From: Paenibacillus donghaensis
GTDB taxonomy: Bacteria > Bacillota > Bacilli > Paenibacillales > Paenibacillaceae
Length of the DNA: 64,000 bases
Assembly (NCBI RefSeq): GCF_002192415.1
Contig: NZ_CP021780.1
Location: 4,340,001 to 4,404,000, forward strand
Direction of reading: 5' to 3'
Positions 1 to 7,543 of the stretch are shown here, one piece after another (the first letter of the stretch is position 1; every line of letters begins with the position of its first letter). The position numbers and the translations under genes are program-made. The notes beneath the pieces are model-generated. The model worked only from the letters and a program-made list of their open reading frames with translations. It was not told the DNA's origin and did not search any database.

Positions 1-768
1 TTTAATTATAGTAAGAATGGCCGCCTTGTCATGGGTATCACCCACACCGCGCAGCGAAGGAGCACCTCCGGCTCCTTTCATATCGGCAGCATGGCAGGCG
101 ATGCAGGTCGCCTGCTTGAACAGTGCCATCGCCGGATCATCCTTATCAACAATGGCAATTTCTTTGGTCTGTATAGCACTGGTAGTGGGCAAACCCTTGG
201 CACGTTTCTCCGCCGCCTGCTCCTCACGCTGCACATCCTCCGGAATCTGGTTGGTCTCGGCCATTTCATGCTTGTATTCCGTCCAGGCAGTGTTGGTCAG
301 ATACACAATGGCCGCCAGTGACAGGAACATCAGCGAGGAGGCAATGGGCCTGCGGTAGAAGCGGCGTTCTTTGCCCGTATCGAGGAAGGGGGCAAGCAGC
401 AGCGCTCCGAAAGCGACACCGGTTACGCCAAGTGTGCCGAGCACGATATAATCACCAGAAGCATACGGGAGCTTCAGGTATTGGTAGAGAAACAGAAAAT
501 ACCAGTCCGGAATAGGAATGACCGTGGCACTGGGATTAGCCGGGAATCCGAGCGGAGCCGCTTCGGAAATCGTCAGCACCAGGATTCCAACCAGCACAAC
601 TACACCGACCATCCACTCTTTTAATAGAAAGTTGGGGATAAAAGCCTCCGATTTGCCGGGATACGCCGAATAATCGGGCGGTGAGATAAAGCCGCTGCCC
701 CGGCGGACCCTGGAGTCCCCGACATAGACGATTTTTTCCTTGGAGTTATCTCCCTTTCCATGCGCCAT
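1..768 (-). CDS. qcrC: Menaquinol:cytochrome c reductase cytochrome b/c subunit (3' end outside window)
   Basis: Translating the minus strand from an ATG at 768 gives 256 uninterrupted residues running off the left edge, so the C-terminus is missing. The ribosome binding site GGAGGAAATC lies just upstream. The N-terminal half resembles subunit IV of b6-type complexes, with hydrophobic segments around residues 51-70, 106-128 and 142-159 and a PDWY motif (87-90) matching the PEWY quinol-oxidation signature. A charged linker leads to a C-type heme site CIACH at 222-226. This b/c fusion is the Bacillus-type QcrC that passes electrons from the bc complex to cytochrome c oxidase. It is the last gene of the qcrA-qcrB-qcrC operon. 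Confidence 0.95.
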   Translation of the reverse strand, partial: MAHGKGDNSKEKIVYVGDSRVRRGSGFISPPDYSAYPGKSEAFIPNFLLKEWMVGVVVLVGILVLTISEAAPLGFPANPSATVIPIPDWYFLFLYQYLKLPYASGDYIVLGTLGVTGVAFGALLLAPFLDTGKERRFYRRPIASSLMFLSLAAIVYLTNTAWTEYKHEMAETNQIPEDVQREEQAAEKRAKGLPTTSAIQTKEIAIVDKDDPAMALFKQATCIACHAADMKGAGGAPSLRGVGDTHDKAAILTIIK

Positions 769-799
769 CCGATTTCCTCCTCCTTCGCCTGAGCCCTGT

Positions 800-1471
800 T
801 TAGAGCGGCCCCGATATTCCCTGCTTGCGGATCATCACAAAGTGTCCAACCAGCAGAATCAGCAGCACCGCAGGCAGGAAAAACACATGCAGCGCAAAAA
901 ACCGGGTCAACGTCTGCGCACCCACGATACCGCCGCCCTGCATCAGCTCCTTCAGCACCGGTCCCATCACCGGCACGGAGTTGGCAATTTCCAGCGTAAC
1001 CTTGGTGGCGAAATAGGCCTTGTTGTCCCACGGCAGCAGATATCCGGTCAGGCCAAGACCCAGCATAACGAAAAAGATCAGCATACCCACTACCCAGTTC
1101 ATCTCGCGCGGCGCCTTGTAGGAGCCGGTGAAGAACACCCGCATCGTATGCAGGAACATCATCACAATGACCAGGCTGGCGCCCCAGTGATGCATACCGC
1201 GCACTATTTTGCCGGAGGCTACCTTGGTCTGCAGATATTCCACGCTGGCATACGCATTGATAATATCCGGCACATAATACATGGTCAGGAACATGCCCGA
1301 CAGAATCTGAATAACGGTGATGAAGAAGGTGAGGCCGCCAAAGCAATACACAAAAGCTGAGAAGTGATGGGCAGGGTTGACATGCTCCGGGACCTCATGG
1401 TCGGCAACATCTCTCCAGATCGGCGTAATGTCCAGACGTTCATCAATCCAGTTGTAGACATTCTTAAACAT
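800..1471 (-). CDS. qcrB: Menaquinol:cytochrome c reductase cytochrome b subunit
   Basis: The 223-residue protein matches b6-type cytochrome b in length and layout, with four hydrophobic helices. Candidate heme ligands are visible as His94/His95 and His108 in one helix and His195 and His210 in another. Cys43 sits where Bacillus QcrB and plastid cytochrome b6 attach an extra heme covalently. It is an integral membrane protein that oxidises menaquinol together with the Rieske protein and QcrC. It lies 6 bases downstream of qcrA and about 30 bases upstream of qcrC, consistent with one transcript. Confidence 0.95.
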   Translation of the reverse strand: MFKNVYNWIDERLDITPIWRDVADHEVPEHVNPAHHFSAFVYCFGGLTFFITVIQILSGMFLTMYYVPDIINAYASVEYLQTKVASGKIVRGMHHWGASLVIVMMFLHTMRVFFTGSYKAPREMNWVVGMLIFFVMLGLGLTGYLLPWDNKAYFATKVTLEIANSVPVMGPVLKELMQGGGIVGAQTLTRFFALHVFFLPAVLLILLVGHFVMIRKQGISGPL

Positions 1472-1477
1472 CGGAAT

Positions 1478-2035
1478 CTACGCCTCCTTCCTGGCTACTG
1501 TGTTGGGAATAATATCGCCCAGCAGTACCCAGCCATTTTCAATTTTCGTTTTGTACTGGTCAAGCGGCTTCGGCGACACAATCAGATTCTTGCCCAGCTT
1601 GGTATACCTGGCTCCGTGGCAGGGACAATGGTATTCATCAGGATAAGCCTTATTATTATTCCAGCCAACGGTGCATCCGAGGTGTTTGCAGATCGGTGAA
1701 AGCGCATAAATATCTCCATTCGCCTCTTTGCGGATCCATGCGGTCAGCGTTGCTGTACTGGCATACCATCCGTCTTGCTGGTGCAGCTCAAAGGTAAACT
1801 CCTGCGGCTCTTCGGTAATTTGGCCGGCCTCCGCTACCTTGATAAATTCACCGGCGCCTTTTTTATGTAGAATCGGGTCCACGGCGAAATGGATCATCGG
1901 TAGAAGAGCACCCATACCCATGAAGGCTGAAGCTCCCCCGAGTGTGTACGTTAGGAATTGGCGGCGCGACATCTCATTACGGCTGGGCGGCTGGGCTTCA
2001 GACCCAAGCTCATGTGGCTCATTTTGGCTGCTCAT
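1478..2035 (-). CDS. qcrA: Menaquinol:cytochrome c reductase Rieske iron-sulfur subunit
   Basis: The ATG at 2035 is chosen over an in-frame TTG 24 bases upstream; it follows GAGGGGG and gives 185 residues. An N-terminal SRRQFL twin-arginine motif followed by a hydrophobic stretch marks a Tat-exported, membrane-anchored protein. The two Rieske cluster motifs are present: CKHLGC and, about 20 residues later, CPCHGA. They hold the 2Fe-2S cluster that takes an electron from menaquinol. It is first in the qcr operon, with a promoter and an unusual inverted repeat about 150 bases upstream. Confidence 0.95.
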   Translation of the reverse strand: MSSQNEPHELGSEAQPPSRNEMSRRQFLTYTLGGASAFMGMGALLPMIHFAVDPILHKKGAGEFIKVAEAGQITEEPQEFTFELHQQDGWYASTATLTAWIRKEANGDIYALSPICKHLGCTVGWNNNKAYPDEYHCPCHGARYTKLGKNLIVSPKPLDQYKTKIENGWVLLGDIIPNTVARKEA

Positions 2036-2177
2036 ACTGCAAATAACCCCCTCAATCAAGATACAAGATCAGATACAAGATAAAGGAAACAATCTTAATA
2101 ATGACCAGTCAGAGATGAAGCGGCATTTCCATAACATCCAAGTGTGAGTCAACCCACACGACACTTCAATTAATCTA

Positions 2178-2207
2178 ATCATAGCTTAGCTGTCACAAAA
2201 CCGTCAA
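2178..2207 (-). promoter_or_regulatory. SigA-type promoter of the qcr operon
   Basis: On the minus strand TTGACG (2207-2202) and TATGAT (2183-2178) are separated by 18 bases, upstream of qcrA. A GTGTG/CACAC hairpin (about 2141-2156) lies in the presumed untranslated leader. The start site is inferred, not measured. Confidence 0.65.
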
Positions 2208-2230
2208 GAATATTGTCTAAATTGTGACAG
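2190..2230. promoter_or_regulatory. Inverted repeat flanking the qcr -35 element, candidate operator
   Basis: CTGTCACAA (2190-2198) and TTGTGACAG (2222-2230) are perfect 9-base inverted copies whose centres are 32 bp apart, about three helical turns. They bracket the -35 hexamer of the qcr promoter. TGTGA half-sites occur in sites of CRP/FNR-type, Rex and ResD regulators, but this wide spacing fits none of them exactly. Regulation by ResD, which is encoded in this window, is an inference only. Confidence 0.5.
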
Positions 2231-2286
2231 ACTAAAATGAGCGACAATCAATAAATTGTTGCTTTTTCGTCACATTCACCACCGTT

Positions 2287-2709
2287 TCAGCTCTGCCACA
2301 TCTCTTGGATCCGGCGGCCGATTTCCAGATTCAATTCACTTTTTGTAACATGATCAAATGCAGTCAGGCTAAGGACTAAATCGCTTTCATAAATATCTGT
2401 TGTAGAGAGGGGAATATCCGCACTGGCCATCACAGCGTACTGGAAGTAACTGGATTTGACTTTCCGGCAAATATCATTAATATATTCGCTTCCCGCGGTC
2501 CCTGCTCGGTATTGCACTGCCGGATACACAACGATTCGTCCTCTGTATGGCCGTTCAATTCGATCCAGGAAATCTCGCAGTCGCTCCAGCGCTTCAATGG
2601 TGTCTACAGGATCTTCTGCTCCACTAAGTCCGGTTACCGGAATAAGACAGGTATCGTAATACCTGCCATTCTCTTCCCAGCTCTGCCTGTCAAAATCACT
2701 AAATTTCAT
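2287..2709 (-). CDS. ypiF: DUF2487 family protein, YpiF-like
   Basis: The ATG at 2709 follows GGGGGAGG and gives 140 residues; longer in-frame extensions have no ribosome binding site. The product is a soluble protein of no known function, recognised as YpiF (DUF2487) partly from its sequence and partly from its position directly upstream of qcrABC, as in Bacillus subtilis. No catalytic motif, signal peptide or membrane segment is apparent. It is separated from qcrA by about 250 bases that contain the qcr promoter, so the two may be transcribed both together and apart. Confidence 0.8.
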   Translation of the reverse strand: MKFSDFDRQSWEENGRYYDTCLIPVTGLSGAEDPVDTIEALERLRDFLDRIERPYRGRIVVYPAVQYRAGTAGSEYINDICRKVKSSYFQYAVMASADIPLSTTDIYESDLVLSLTAFDHVTKSELNLEIGRRIQEMWQS

Positions 2710-2810
2710 TTGAGACCTCCCCCTTTTTACTAGCTTGCAGTTATGATAACTCCAATTATAACGCAAAGAAGCTCCCCCGTAAGCCTTACAGCTCGCGGGT
2801 CCCCACACGC

Positions 2811-2843
2811 AAAGAAAACAGGAAGCCCCTATAGGTCCTCCTG
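2811..2843 (-). terminator. Probable rho-independent terminator after the IDEAL-domain gene
   Basis: On the minus strand an imperfect CAGGA..TCCTG hairpin (2819-2843) is followed by the T-rich tract TTTTCTTT. Confidence 0.5.
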
Positions 2844-2872
2844 CCTTGTTCAACCACTACAAACCGCATTCT

Positions 2873-3052
2873 TTAGGCTAAACTCTTCAGTTCTTCTGTA
2901 TATTTCCGGAAAGCCGACTCATCTCCGGCAGCCAGCGCCGTGTCGATCTCCCGGTACAAGATGTCAGTGCGGCGCTTCCGTAGCGCCTCATCCCACACCA
3001 TTTCTGCCGCAAGTCCTAGCATCACTTCATAGGTAGCTTTCATTTTGTCCAT
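2873..3052 (-). CDS. Small IDEAL-domain protein
   Basis: The ATG at 3052 follows GGAGG at 8 bases and gives 59 residues. The C-terminal half (LYREIDTALAAGDES and following) matches the short helical IDEAL domain found at the end of YpiB and ComK-related proteins in Firmicutes. In B. subtilis ypiB precedes ypiF and has a larger N-terminal domain, which is absent here, so this is a reduced relative rather than full YpiB. Its function is unknown. It lies 25 bases downstream of the gamma-carbonic-anhydrase gene. Confidence 0.75.
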   Translation of the reverse strand: MDKMKATYEVMLGLAAEMVWDEALRKRRTDILYREIDTALAAGDESAFRKYTEELKSLA

Positions 3053-3077
3053 TCGATACACCTCCGCTGATTACTGT

Positions 3078-3584
3078 TTAAGAGATTCCGAACTCTTGGG
3101 CCTTGATAACATAACTTTCAGTAGTACGTGCCATCCGCAACAGGTCCTTGTCGGTCAATTCCCGGACCACTTTAGCCGGTGAACCCAGAGAAAGTGTATA
3201 CGGGGGGATGATGGCGTTCTCGGTTATAAGCGCTCCGGCTCCTATTAAAGCATATTCACCAATCTCTGCACCGTTCAGAACAATGGCCCCCATTCCAACT
3301 AATGTGCCTTTGCCTATCCTGCAGCCATGGATAATGGCGGAATGGCCGATGGTAATATCATCCTCCAGCACAAGCGGCAGTCCTTCTGCCACATGGCCCA
3401 CTGCGACATCCTGAATATTGCAGCGTTCCCCAATGATTACAGGTGCCAGGTCTCCCCGGAGTACGGCATTAAACCAGATACTCGAGTGCCGGCCCATTCT
3501 GACATCACCCACCAGCTTCGCTCCTTGCGCCACGTAGACGCCATCGGCAATCTGCGGTATGTAATCCCCATAAGCGATCTGCAT
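3078..3584 (-). CDS. Gamma-carbonic-anhydrase-like hexapeptide-repeat protein (YtoA/YrdA family)
   Basis: The 168-residue protein is built of hexapeptide repeats typical of left-handed beta-helices. It keeps the family hallmarks: RGD near residue 45, NIQD, and histidines in GHVAEG and GHSAIIHG that bind zinc in gamma-class carbonic anhydrases. Members form cytoplasmic trimers, but for most (YtoA, YrdA, PaaY) the true reaction is unproven, so carbonic anhydrase activity is an assumption. GGGAGGGG precedes the ATG. It may be cotranscribed with the gene upstream (13-base gap) and the IDEAL gene downstream. Confidence 0.9.
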   Translation of the reverse strand: MQIAYGDYIPQIADGVYVAQGAKLVGDVRMGRHSSIWFNAVLRGDLAPVIIGERCNIQDVAVGHVAEGLPLVLEDDITIGHSAIIHGCRIGKGTLVGMGAIVLNGAEIGEYALIGAGALITENAIIPPYTLSLGSPAKVVRELTDKDLLRMARTTESYVIKAQEFGIS

Positions 3585-3596
3585 GCTTCCCCTCCC

Positions 3597-4685
3597 TTAC
3601 TGCTGAAGCTGCTTCGGCACAGCTGCACCCATTCCCCAAGGTGTCATTTGGATGACCGGCCCTTCCGGGCTTTCACCCCAGCGGATCATTCCCAGGTGCA
3701 GCATCATCCGCAGAATACGACCTTCCAGAATTGCAGCTGCATCATCGTAATAAAAAGGTTTAATCAGCCAGCTGATTCCCTCCACAATGGAGGATACGCT
3801 CACCCAATCGCCTGCACTGAGGCTTATCCAATAGACAAGCGATGGCAGATTGGGAATAGCACCTTTATACAGTCTTAACCAAAATAAGAACAACTGTACC
3901 ATCGTTTCTGTTTTACCCGCATTAAGCAGCCCTTCTCCTGCCGCAGACAGACGCAGCCGGAAGCTTTCTTCTGTGAGCCAGCGCCGGTGGCGGGCATAAT
4001 CGAACAGCAGGGACAGACGTGGCGGGTAATGCTCTCCGGCCCTCCCGTATCCGAATCTCCAGCCGCCTTTACCCAGCAGTTCCTCCGGGATATGCACAGC
4101 ATTCATCAGCGCCTGCTGATAACGTTTGTACAATGCGCCTTCTTGATTAAGCTCCGGCTCATTGTCCTTGATATAACGCAGCAGCAGCAGCAGATCCCCT
4201 GCCAACAGATCCCCTTCACTGCGGTAAACTGCAGGTTCTCCGCTTACCGTTACCCGGCCCTTAATATGTTCGCCCATCATTTGGCGGAAACGTTCCTTCA
4301 GATCACTGGGGACCTGGAACAGATACCTCGTCTGCTGGGTGTTGCCGCTGAAGAGCCAGCCCGCGCTTTTGAACCGTGCGACCATCTCTCGGACTCCCCC
4401 AGACTTGCCGTCAGGAGTATCGAAGGAGGCCTGCCTCGCTGCTGCCAGCAGATCTTCAAGACTGAAGTAACTGCGTTCATCAAACAACAAGGTGTTCAGG
4501 AAGCGCAAATCTGCCGGAGAATTGTCGCGGATGTGGCTTTCCATGAAATCCCTGCTGCCGAGCCTAATCAGAATGCTTTGAATCAGATCATGTTTGGAGT
4601 TTCGCTTGCAATCGCACTGGTAGCGACCCGCTATGGCAGTCAGCTGACCAATATCCGCATAAGTGAGCATATCCGCCAAGTTCAT
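3597..4685 (-). CDS. Conserved hypothetical protein, 362 residues
   Basis: A soluble protein without signal peptide or clear catalytic motif. It is rich in Leu and Arg, with many predicted helices, and looks like tandem winged-helix units. The architecture recalls the helicase-associated domain found at the C-terminus of some XPB/Ssl2-like proteins, but no helicase motif is present, so this is only a suggestion. The start ATG lies about 90 bases after the stop of the phosphatase gene and beyond its terminator, so it probably has its own promoter. The codon periodicity and its length support a genuine gene. Confidence 0.75.
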   Translation of the reverse strand: MNLADMLTYADIGQLTAIAGRYQCDCKRNSKHDLIQSILIRLGSRDFMESHIRDNSPADLRFLNTLLFDERSYFSLEDLLAAARQASFDTPDGKSGGVREMVARFKSAGWLFSGNTQQTRYLFQVPSDLKERFRQMMGEHIKGRVTVSGEPAVYRSEGDLLAGDLLLLLRYIKDNEPELNQEGALYKRYQQALMNAVHIPEELLGKGGWRFGYGRAGEHYPPRLSLLFDYARHRRWLTEESFRLRLSAAGEGLLNAGKTETMVQLFLFWLRLYKGAIPNLPSLVYWISLSAGDWVSVSSIVEGISWLIKPFYYDDAAAILEGRILRMMLHLGMIRWGESPEGPVIQMTPWGMGAAVPKQLQQ

Positions 4686-4750
4686 CTTTCATCGCCTCGC
4701 CGTTTTACTACCATTATGGGATTTACAGCCTATTTTATTCCCTTACGCGC

Positions 4751-4777
4751 AAAAAAAATAACCCGTAGCACGGGTTA
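4751..4777 (-). terminator. Rho-independent terminator of the histidine phosphatase gene
   Basis: The minus strand reads TAACCCGT-GCT-ACGGGTTA followed by eight T residues. The stop codon of the phosphatase lies inside the stem. Confidence 0.85.
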
Positions 4778-5362
4778 CAGCTGATTCTGGAGGATATGAC
4801 TCGTACAGTTGTAGAGCAGCGGGTTCCAGTCTTGCTCCTGCTTCTCCAATATAGTCAGCGACAAATTACCCAGCCGCTCGGAATACTTGTCCTTGTACAA
4901 AGCAATGTAGAGCTGTGCCAAAAAGCCCCCATGGGAGATGACCAGCACATTCCGATCCGGATGCTGCGCGGCAATATCCTCCATAAAAGCAAGCGCGCGC
5001 ACCTGCAGCTGTTCATCAGTCTCCTGTCCCAGGGACAGCTGATTCCATTCCTTGCCCCACTTTAGTTCACGTTCGGCGGCGGTTAGTCCCTCCACCTGTC
5101 CATAAGCGCGTTCACGAATCCGGTGATCAGGCTCCAGCAGCGGAATACCCAGCTTGGCCGCAATAATCTGCCCGGTCTCCGCAGCACGCGACAAGCTGCT
5201 CGTCACGCAATAGTCCCAGTGGTAAGGCTCCTGAAGCAGCCGCTCTCCCAACAGCTCAGCCTGCTTGCGCCCTTCATTGTTCAACGGAATATCGCTCTGA
5301 CCCTGTATTCTTCCGGCGGCATTCCAGTCCGTCAAACCATGGCGTATCAAGCCAATCAACAC
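4775..5362 (-). CDS. Histidine phosphatase superfamily protein (phosphoglycerate-mutase-like)
   Basis: The 195-residue protein opens with LIRHGLTDWN, the RHG signature whose His is phosphorylated during catalysis. The second conserved His is in VISHGGF near residue 143, and a Glu in RIRERAYGQVEG fits the acid/base residue. It resembles PhoE/CobC-type broad-specificity phosphatases more than the glycolytic enzyme, but the substrate cannot be read from sequence. An in-frame TGA lies two codons upstream, so the start must be GTG (5362) or the next codon, TTG. It is followed by its own terminator. Confidence 0.88.
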   Translation of the reverse strand: MLIGLIRHGLTDWNAAGRIQGQSDIPLNNEGRKQAELLGERLLQEPYHWDYCVTSSLSRAAETGQIIAAKLGIPLLEPDHRIRERAYGQVEGLTAAERELKWGKEWNQLSLGQETDEQLQVRALAFMEDIAAQHPDRNVLVISHGGFLAQLYIALYKDKYSERLGNLSLTILEKQEQDWNPLLYNCTSHILQNQL

Positions 5363-5472
5363 ACCTCATCATCCTTCCTCGCAAGTATTTGCTTCTTAAT
5401 GTACCACGGATGTAAGCAAAAGTCTTCTTTTGCCCCATTCCGGGTGCTGATTCTAGCGGTTAAGCGGGTAAT

Positions 5473-5508
5473 CAAAAAAAGTCCTCTCTGTCATACACAG
5501 AAGGGACT
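5473..5508 (-). terminator. Rho-independent terminator after the anti-sigma factor gene
   Basis: The minus strand folds as AGTCCCTTCTGT with ACAGAGAGGACT followed by seven T residues. It closes the sigma/anti-sigma pair. Confidence 0.8.
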
Positions 5509-5525
5509 CCCATATCAATCCTCAA

Positions 5526-6119
5526 TTATTGTCTACGGTAACGGTTCAGCCGGGTTAGGGTGAACACGGACAAGCCTACGCCCAGCATGGATAACATCAT
5601 CCAATACTGGGGATGGGTCGGACCCATGCTTACAACCAGGGGTTCAATAATGCCGCCCTCGGAAGCCATCTCAGGGAAGGAAGACTGCCATTCCAGCGAA
5701 GTGCCGGCAACGCCAGTTTCAACTATACCGGTTAGAACTGCAACAGGCTCGGTTGATGGTCTAAACATTGTAAAATATAAGAAGCTGGATAAAAATACGG
5801 CAAGAAAACAAGCAATCCACATACTTATCCGGCGGCGCACGATGGCAGAAGTCCCCGGAGACTTTCCGTCTCCCGGCATCAGCCATGGGCTTTCAAGGTA
5901 GATTCGTTCCATAACCTTCAGGTTGATGGCTTCAGCCCGCTCATCGCTAATCTCTACCTTCATATCATGAATAAGCTGGGTGCTCTCCTGCCACAGCGCC
6001 CATTCGGCGGCGCAATATGGACAGTTCGCTGCATGTCTTTCCAGCAATATCCTTCTGGGATGTGTGGGGGGAGCGTCCCACAAGAGCGGAAAACTATCCT
6101 GTGCTTCCCTGCAGTTCAT
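5526..6119 (-). CDS. Membrane anti-sigma factor with zinc-binding N-terminus
   Basis: The 197-residue protein starts with a CREAQ..HAANCPYC pattern (H-x3-C-x2-C) typical of zf-HC2 anti-sigma factors, followed by a cytoplasmic helical part. There is one membrane segment at about 99-118 and a second near the C-terminus (about 172-190), with an extracytoplasmic loop between. It lies 5 bases downstream of the ECF sigma factor gene, the usual arrangement for a cognate inhibitor. The role is inferred from that pairing. A second transmembrane segment is less usual than the single-span form. Confidence 0.85.
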   Translation of the reverse strand: MNCREAQDSFPLLWDAPPTHPRRILLERHAANCPYCAAEWALWQESTQLIHDMKVEISDERAEAINLKVMERIYLESPWLMPGDGKSPGTSAIVRRRISMWIACFLAVFLSSFLYFTMFRPSTEPVAVLTGIVETGVAGTSLEWQSSFPEMASEGGIIEPLVVSMGPTHPQYWMMLSMLGVGLSVFTLTRLNRYRRQ

Positions 6120-6124
6120 AGGCC

Positions 6125-6712
6125 TTACACCCTCTCAGCCTGCTCATCAAATTCAGGCTCATAGAAATAGGATTCGAGCTGAAGCTTCACACTGCTCCGG
6201 GCACGGAACAATAGCGATTTCACGGAGCTTACACTCTGATCCAAAATTACGGCAATTTCCTGATAATCCATCTGGTCATACTCGCGGAGAATCAGCGCCG
6301 AACGTTGCTTCTCGGGAAGGCTGTTGATCGCCTCACGGACCAGATTCATCCGTTCCTTGCGCAGCGCAGCCTGTTCAGGGGCAACATCCAGCGGAGCAAC
6401 CGGGGTATAGCCGCTCTCTTCGAGCGACACATTGCCAGCACGGTTCTTGCGCAGTTCGCTCAGCACGGTATTGCGAGCTATGGTGTACAGCCAAGTAGAG
6501 AAAGAAGCATCCACTTCCCGGAAGGAATGAAGGCTGCGGAATGCCTTATAGAAGGTTTCCGAGCATAGGTCTTCAGCGATCAGCTCCATGTGAGAGTTCT
6601 TCAGCATGTGATAAACAAATGCCAGAATCTTTCTTTGGTACCTGCGCATTAACTCCGAGTATAACTCTGTATCGCCTTGCTTAATTAGTTGGATCAACTG
6701 GGAATCCGTCAT
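6125..6712 (-). CDS. ECF-type RNA polymerase sigma factor
   Basis: The 195-residue protein has region 2 (ILAFVYHMLKNSHMELIAEDLCSETFYKAFRSLHSF) in outline, the WLYTIARN element, a variable linker, and region 4 with SLPEKQRSALILREYDQM and a helix-turn-helix (YQEIAVILDQS..VKSLLFRAR). These are the marks of ECF sigma factors of the SigW/SigX/SigV group. The start ATG follows GAGGAGGG. The next gene encodes a zinc-binding membrane anti-sigma factor. A candidate ECF promoter sits 60-85 bases upstream, suggesting autoregulation. Confidence 0.93.
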   Translation of the reverse strand: MTDSQLIQLIKQGDTELYSELMRRYQRKILAFVYHMLKNSHMELIAEDLCSETFYKAFRSLHSFREVDASFSTWLYTIARNTVLSELRKNRAGNVSLEESGYTPVAPLDVAPEQAALRKERMNLVREAINSLPEKQRSALILREYDQMDYQEIAVILDQSVSSVKSLLFRARSSVKLQLESYFYEPEFDEQAERV

Positions 6713-6770
6713 GGTGAGATTGGCCCTCCTCGCCCTTGCACGTCTACTCCCGTCCGGTCCGTACTTCTTA

Positions 6771-6796
6771 ATACCGGTTAGGGCTTGAAAAGTTGC
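6771..6796 (-). promoter_or_regulatory. Candidate ECF-sigma autoregulatory promoter
   Basis: The minus strand has GCAACTTTTCAAGCCC (6796-6781), which resembles the -35 region of ECF promoters such as that of sigX, then CCGGTAT (6777-6771) in -10 position about 15 bases after the AAC. No alignment was run. Confidence 0.4.
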
Positions 6797-7148
6797 GGTG
6801 TTACTGCAAATTTGTAGCTTTTTTCGAAATACATCTATGTATATTCAAATACCCAATAATTATTGCAATCTAATCTTTGGAAAATAAAAAGAAATGTCAA
6901 ATGTTAGTCGAATCTATAAACATAGCTAATCTATTGTATCACAGATTCTTACAGGATGACATTCATAGACAGGCCTGCTAGAGAAAATCGCCAAGAGAGT
7001 TAATATGAGGTCGAAAAAAGCAGGAAAACAACAAGAAGACACAACTTGATCGTCCTCTGTTAGAGGCGGTATGCGTTAACAGAACCTCGCAGCGGATCAC
7101 AAAAAATTAAAAAGCATCCCTTGCTCCGAATTTAATTTAAATAAACAG
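6797..7148. other. AT-rich intergenic stretch with a dispersed repeat copy
   Basis: No convincing reading frame with a ribosome binding site was found on either strand. The stretch includes a copy of a short dispersed repeat (about 7031-7068; CGTCCTCTGTTAGAGGCGG) that also occurs near 36990. The rest is low-complexity AT-rich DNA that probably holds upstream control sites for the sigma factor and the small RNA gene. Confidence 0.5.
7031..7068 (+). repeat. Short dispersed repeat, copy 1
   Basis: CGTCCTCTGTTAGAGGCGG followed by TATGCGTT and, slightly further, CGCAG. The core CCTCTGTTAGAGG can form a small hairpin. A close copy lies at about 36990-37025 (CGTCCTCTGTAAGAGGCGG). Confidence 0.5.
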
Positions 7149-7177
7149 TTGACAGAATGAAAACGTATACATATAAT
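7149..7177 (+). promoter_or_regulatory. Consensus SigA promoter of a small RNA gene
   Basis: Exact TTGACA (7149-7154), 17-base spacer, exact TATAAT (7172-7177). It faces away from the sigma factor gene and towards a terminator only about 90 bases on. Confidence 0.85.
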
Positions 7178-7183
7178 AAAAGT

Positions 7184-7275
7184 ACAGTATGGTTTCTCTC
7201 CACTCCTATCCAAACACTGTACGGTTCCAATTTATTGTGAACTGTAGCCGCTTACTTTGTAAGCGGTCTTTTTTT
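7184..7275 (+). ncRNA. Candidate small regulatory RNA, about 92 nucleotides
   Basis: A perfect SigA promoter is followed within about 92 bases by a strong terminator, with no reading frame preceded by a ribosome binding site between them. The transcript would start with a GTACAGT/ACTGTAC stem (7182-7188 with 7216-7222) enclosing a pyrimidine-rich loop CTCTCCACTCCTATCC. That loop could pair with Shine-Dalgarno regions of target messages. A GTTC/GAAC mini-hairpin and the terminator hairpin follow. The 5' end is inferred from promoter spacing. It could be a trans-acting riboregulator; no known family was recognised. Confidence 0.65.
7247..7275 (+). terminator. Rho-independent terminator of the small RNA
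   Basis: GCCGCTTAC-TTT-GTAAGCGGT followed by C and seven T residues on the plus strand. Confidence 0.85.
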
Positions 7276-7389
7276 GTCTTTTTTCGGTTTGTGGAGCGTC
7301 GTGATGCCAATGGAGTTCGTGCTTAACGTTGAAGGACGACTGCCAGGAGGGCGGTTACGTACTGGGGGCAATAAACGGAGTTCCCGGCT

Positions 7390-7468
7390 AACGGACCGAG
7401 GAGCCTCTATTTGTCCGTTTTCGCATGATTTGACTAACTTACGGACTCAGGAGCCTAGTTCGTTACGG
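7390..7468 (+). repeat. Two direct copies of an ACGGAC..AGGAGCCT unit
   Basis: ACGGACCGAGGAGCCT (7391) and ACGGACTCAGGAGCCT (7441) recur 50 bases apart. The first copy is also bounded by the inverted pair AACGGAC/GTCCGTT (7390-7396 and 7413-7419). It lies in the space after tyrA and looks like an intergenic repeat family rather than coding DNA. Confidence 0.5.
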
Positions 7469-7501
7469 AGCAAGGTGAAGCACAAGGCGTACGGATCAGC
7501 A

Positions 7502-7541
7502 GCAAAACAGGACCCGGGCAGCCGCCCGGGTCCTGTTTTGC
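7502..7541. terminator. Strong hairpin ending the aromatic supraoperon
   Basis: An 18-base perfect stem (GCAAAACAGGACCCGGGC and its complement) with a 4-base loop, immediately after the tyrA stop codon. The T-rich arms and TTTT on the plus side allow it to act in both directions. Confidence 0.85.
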
Positions 7542-7543
7542 TT

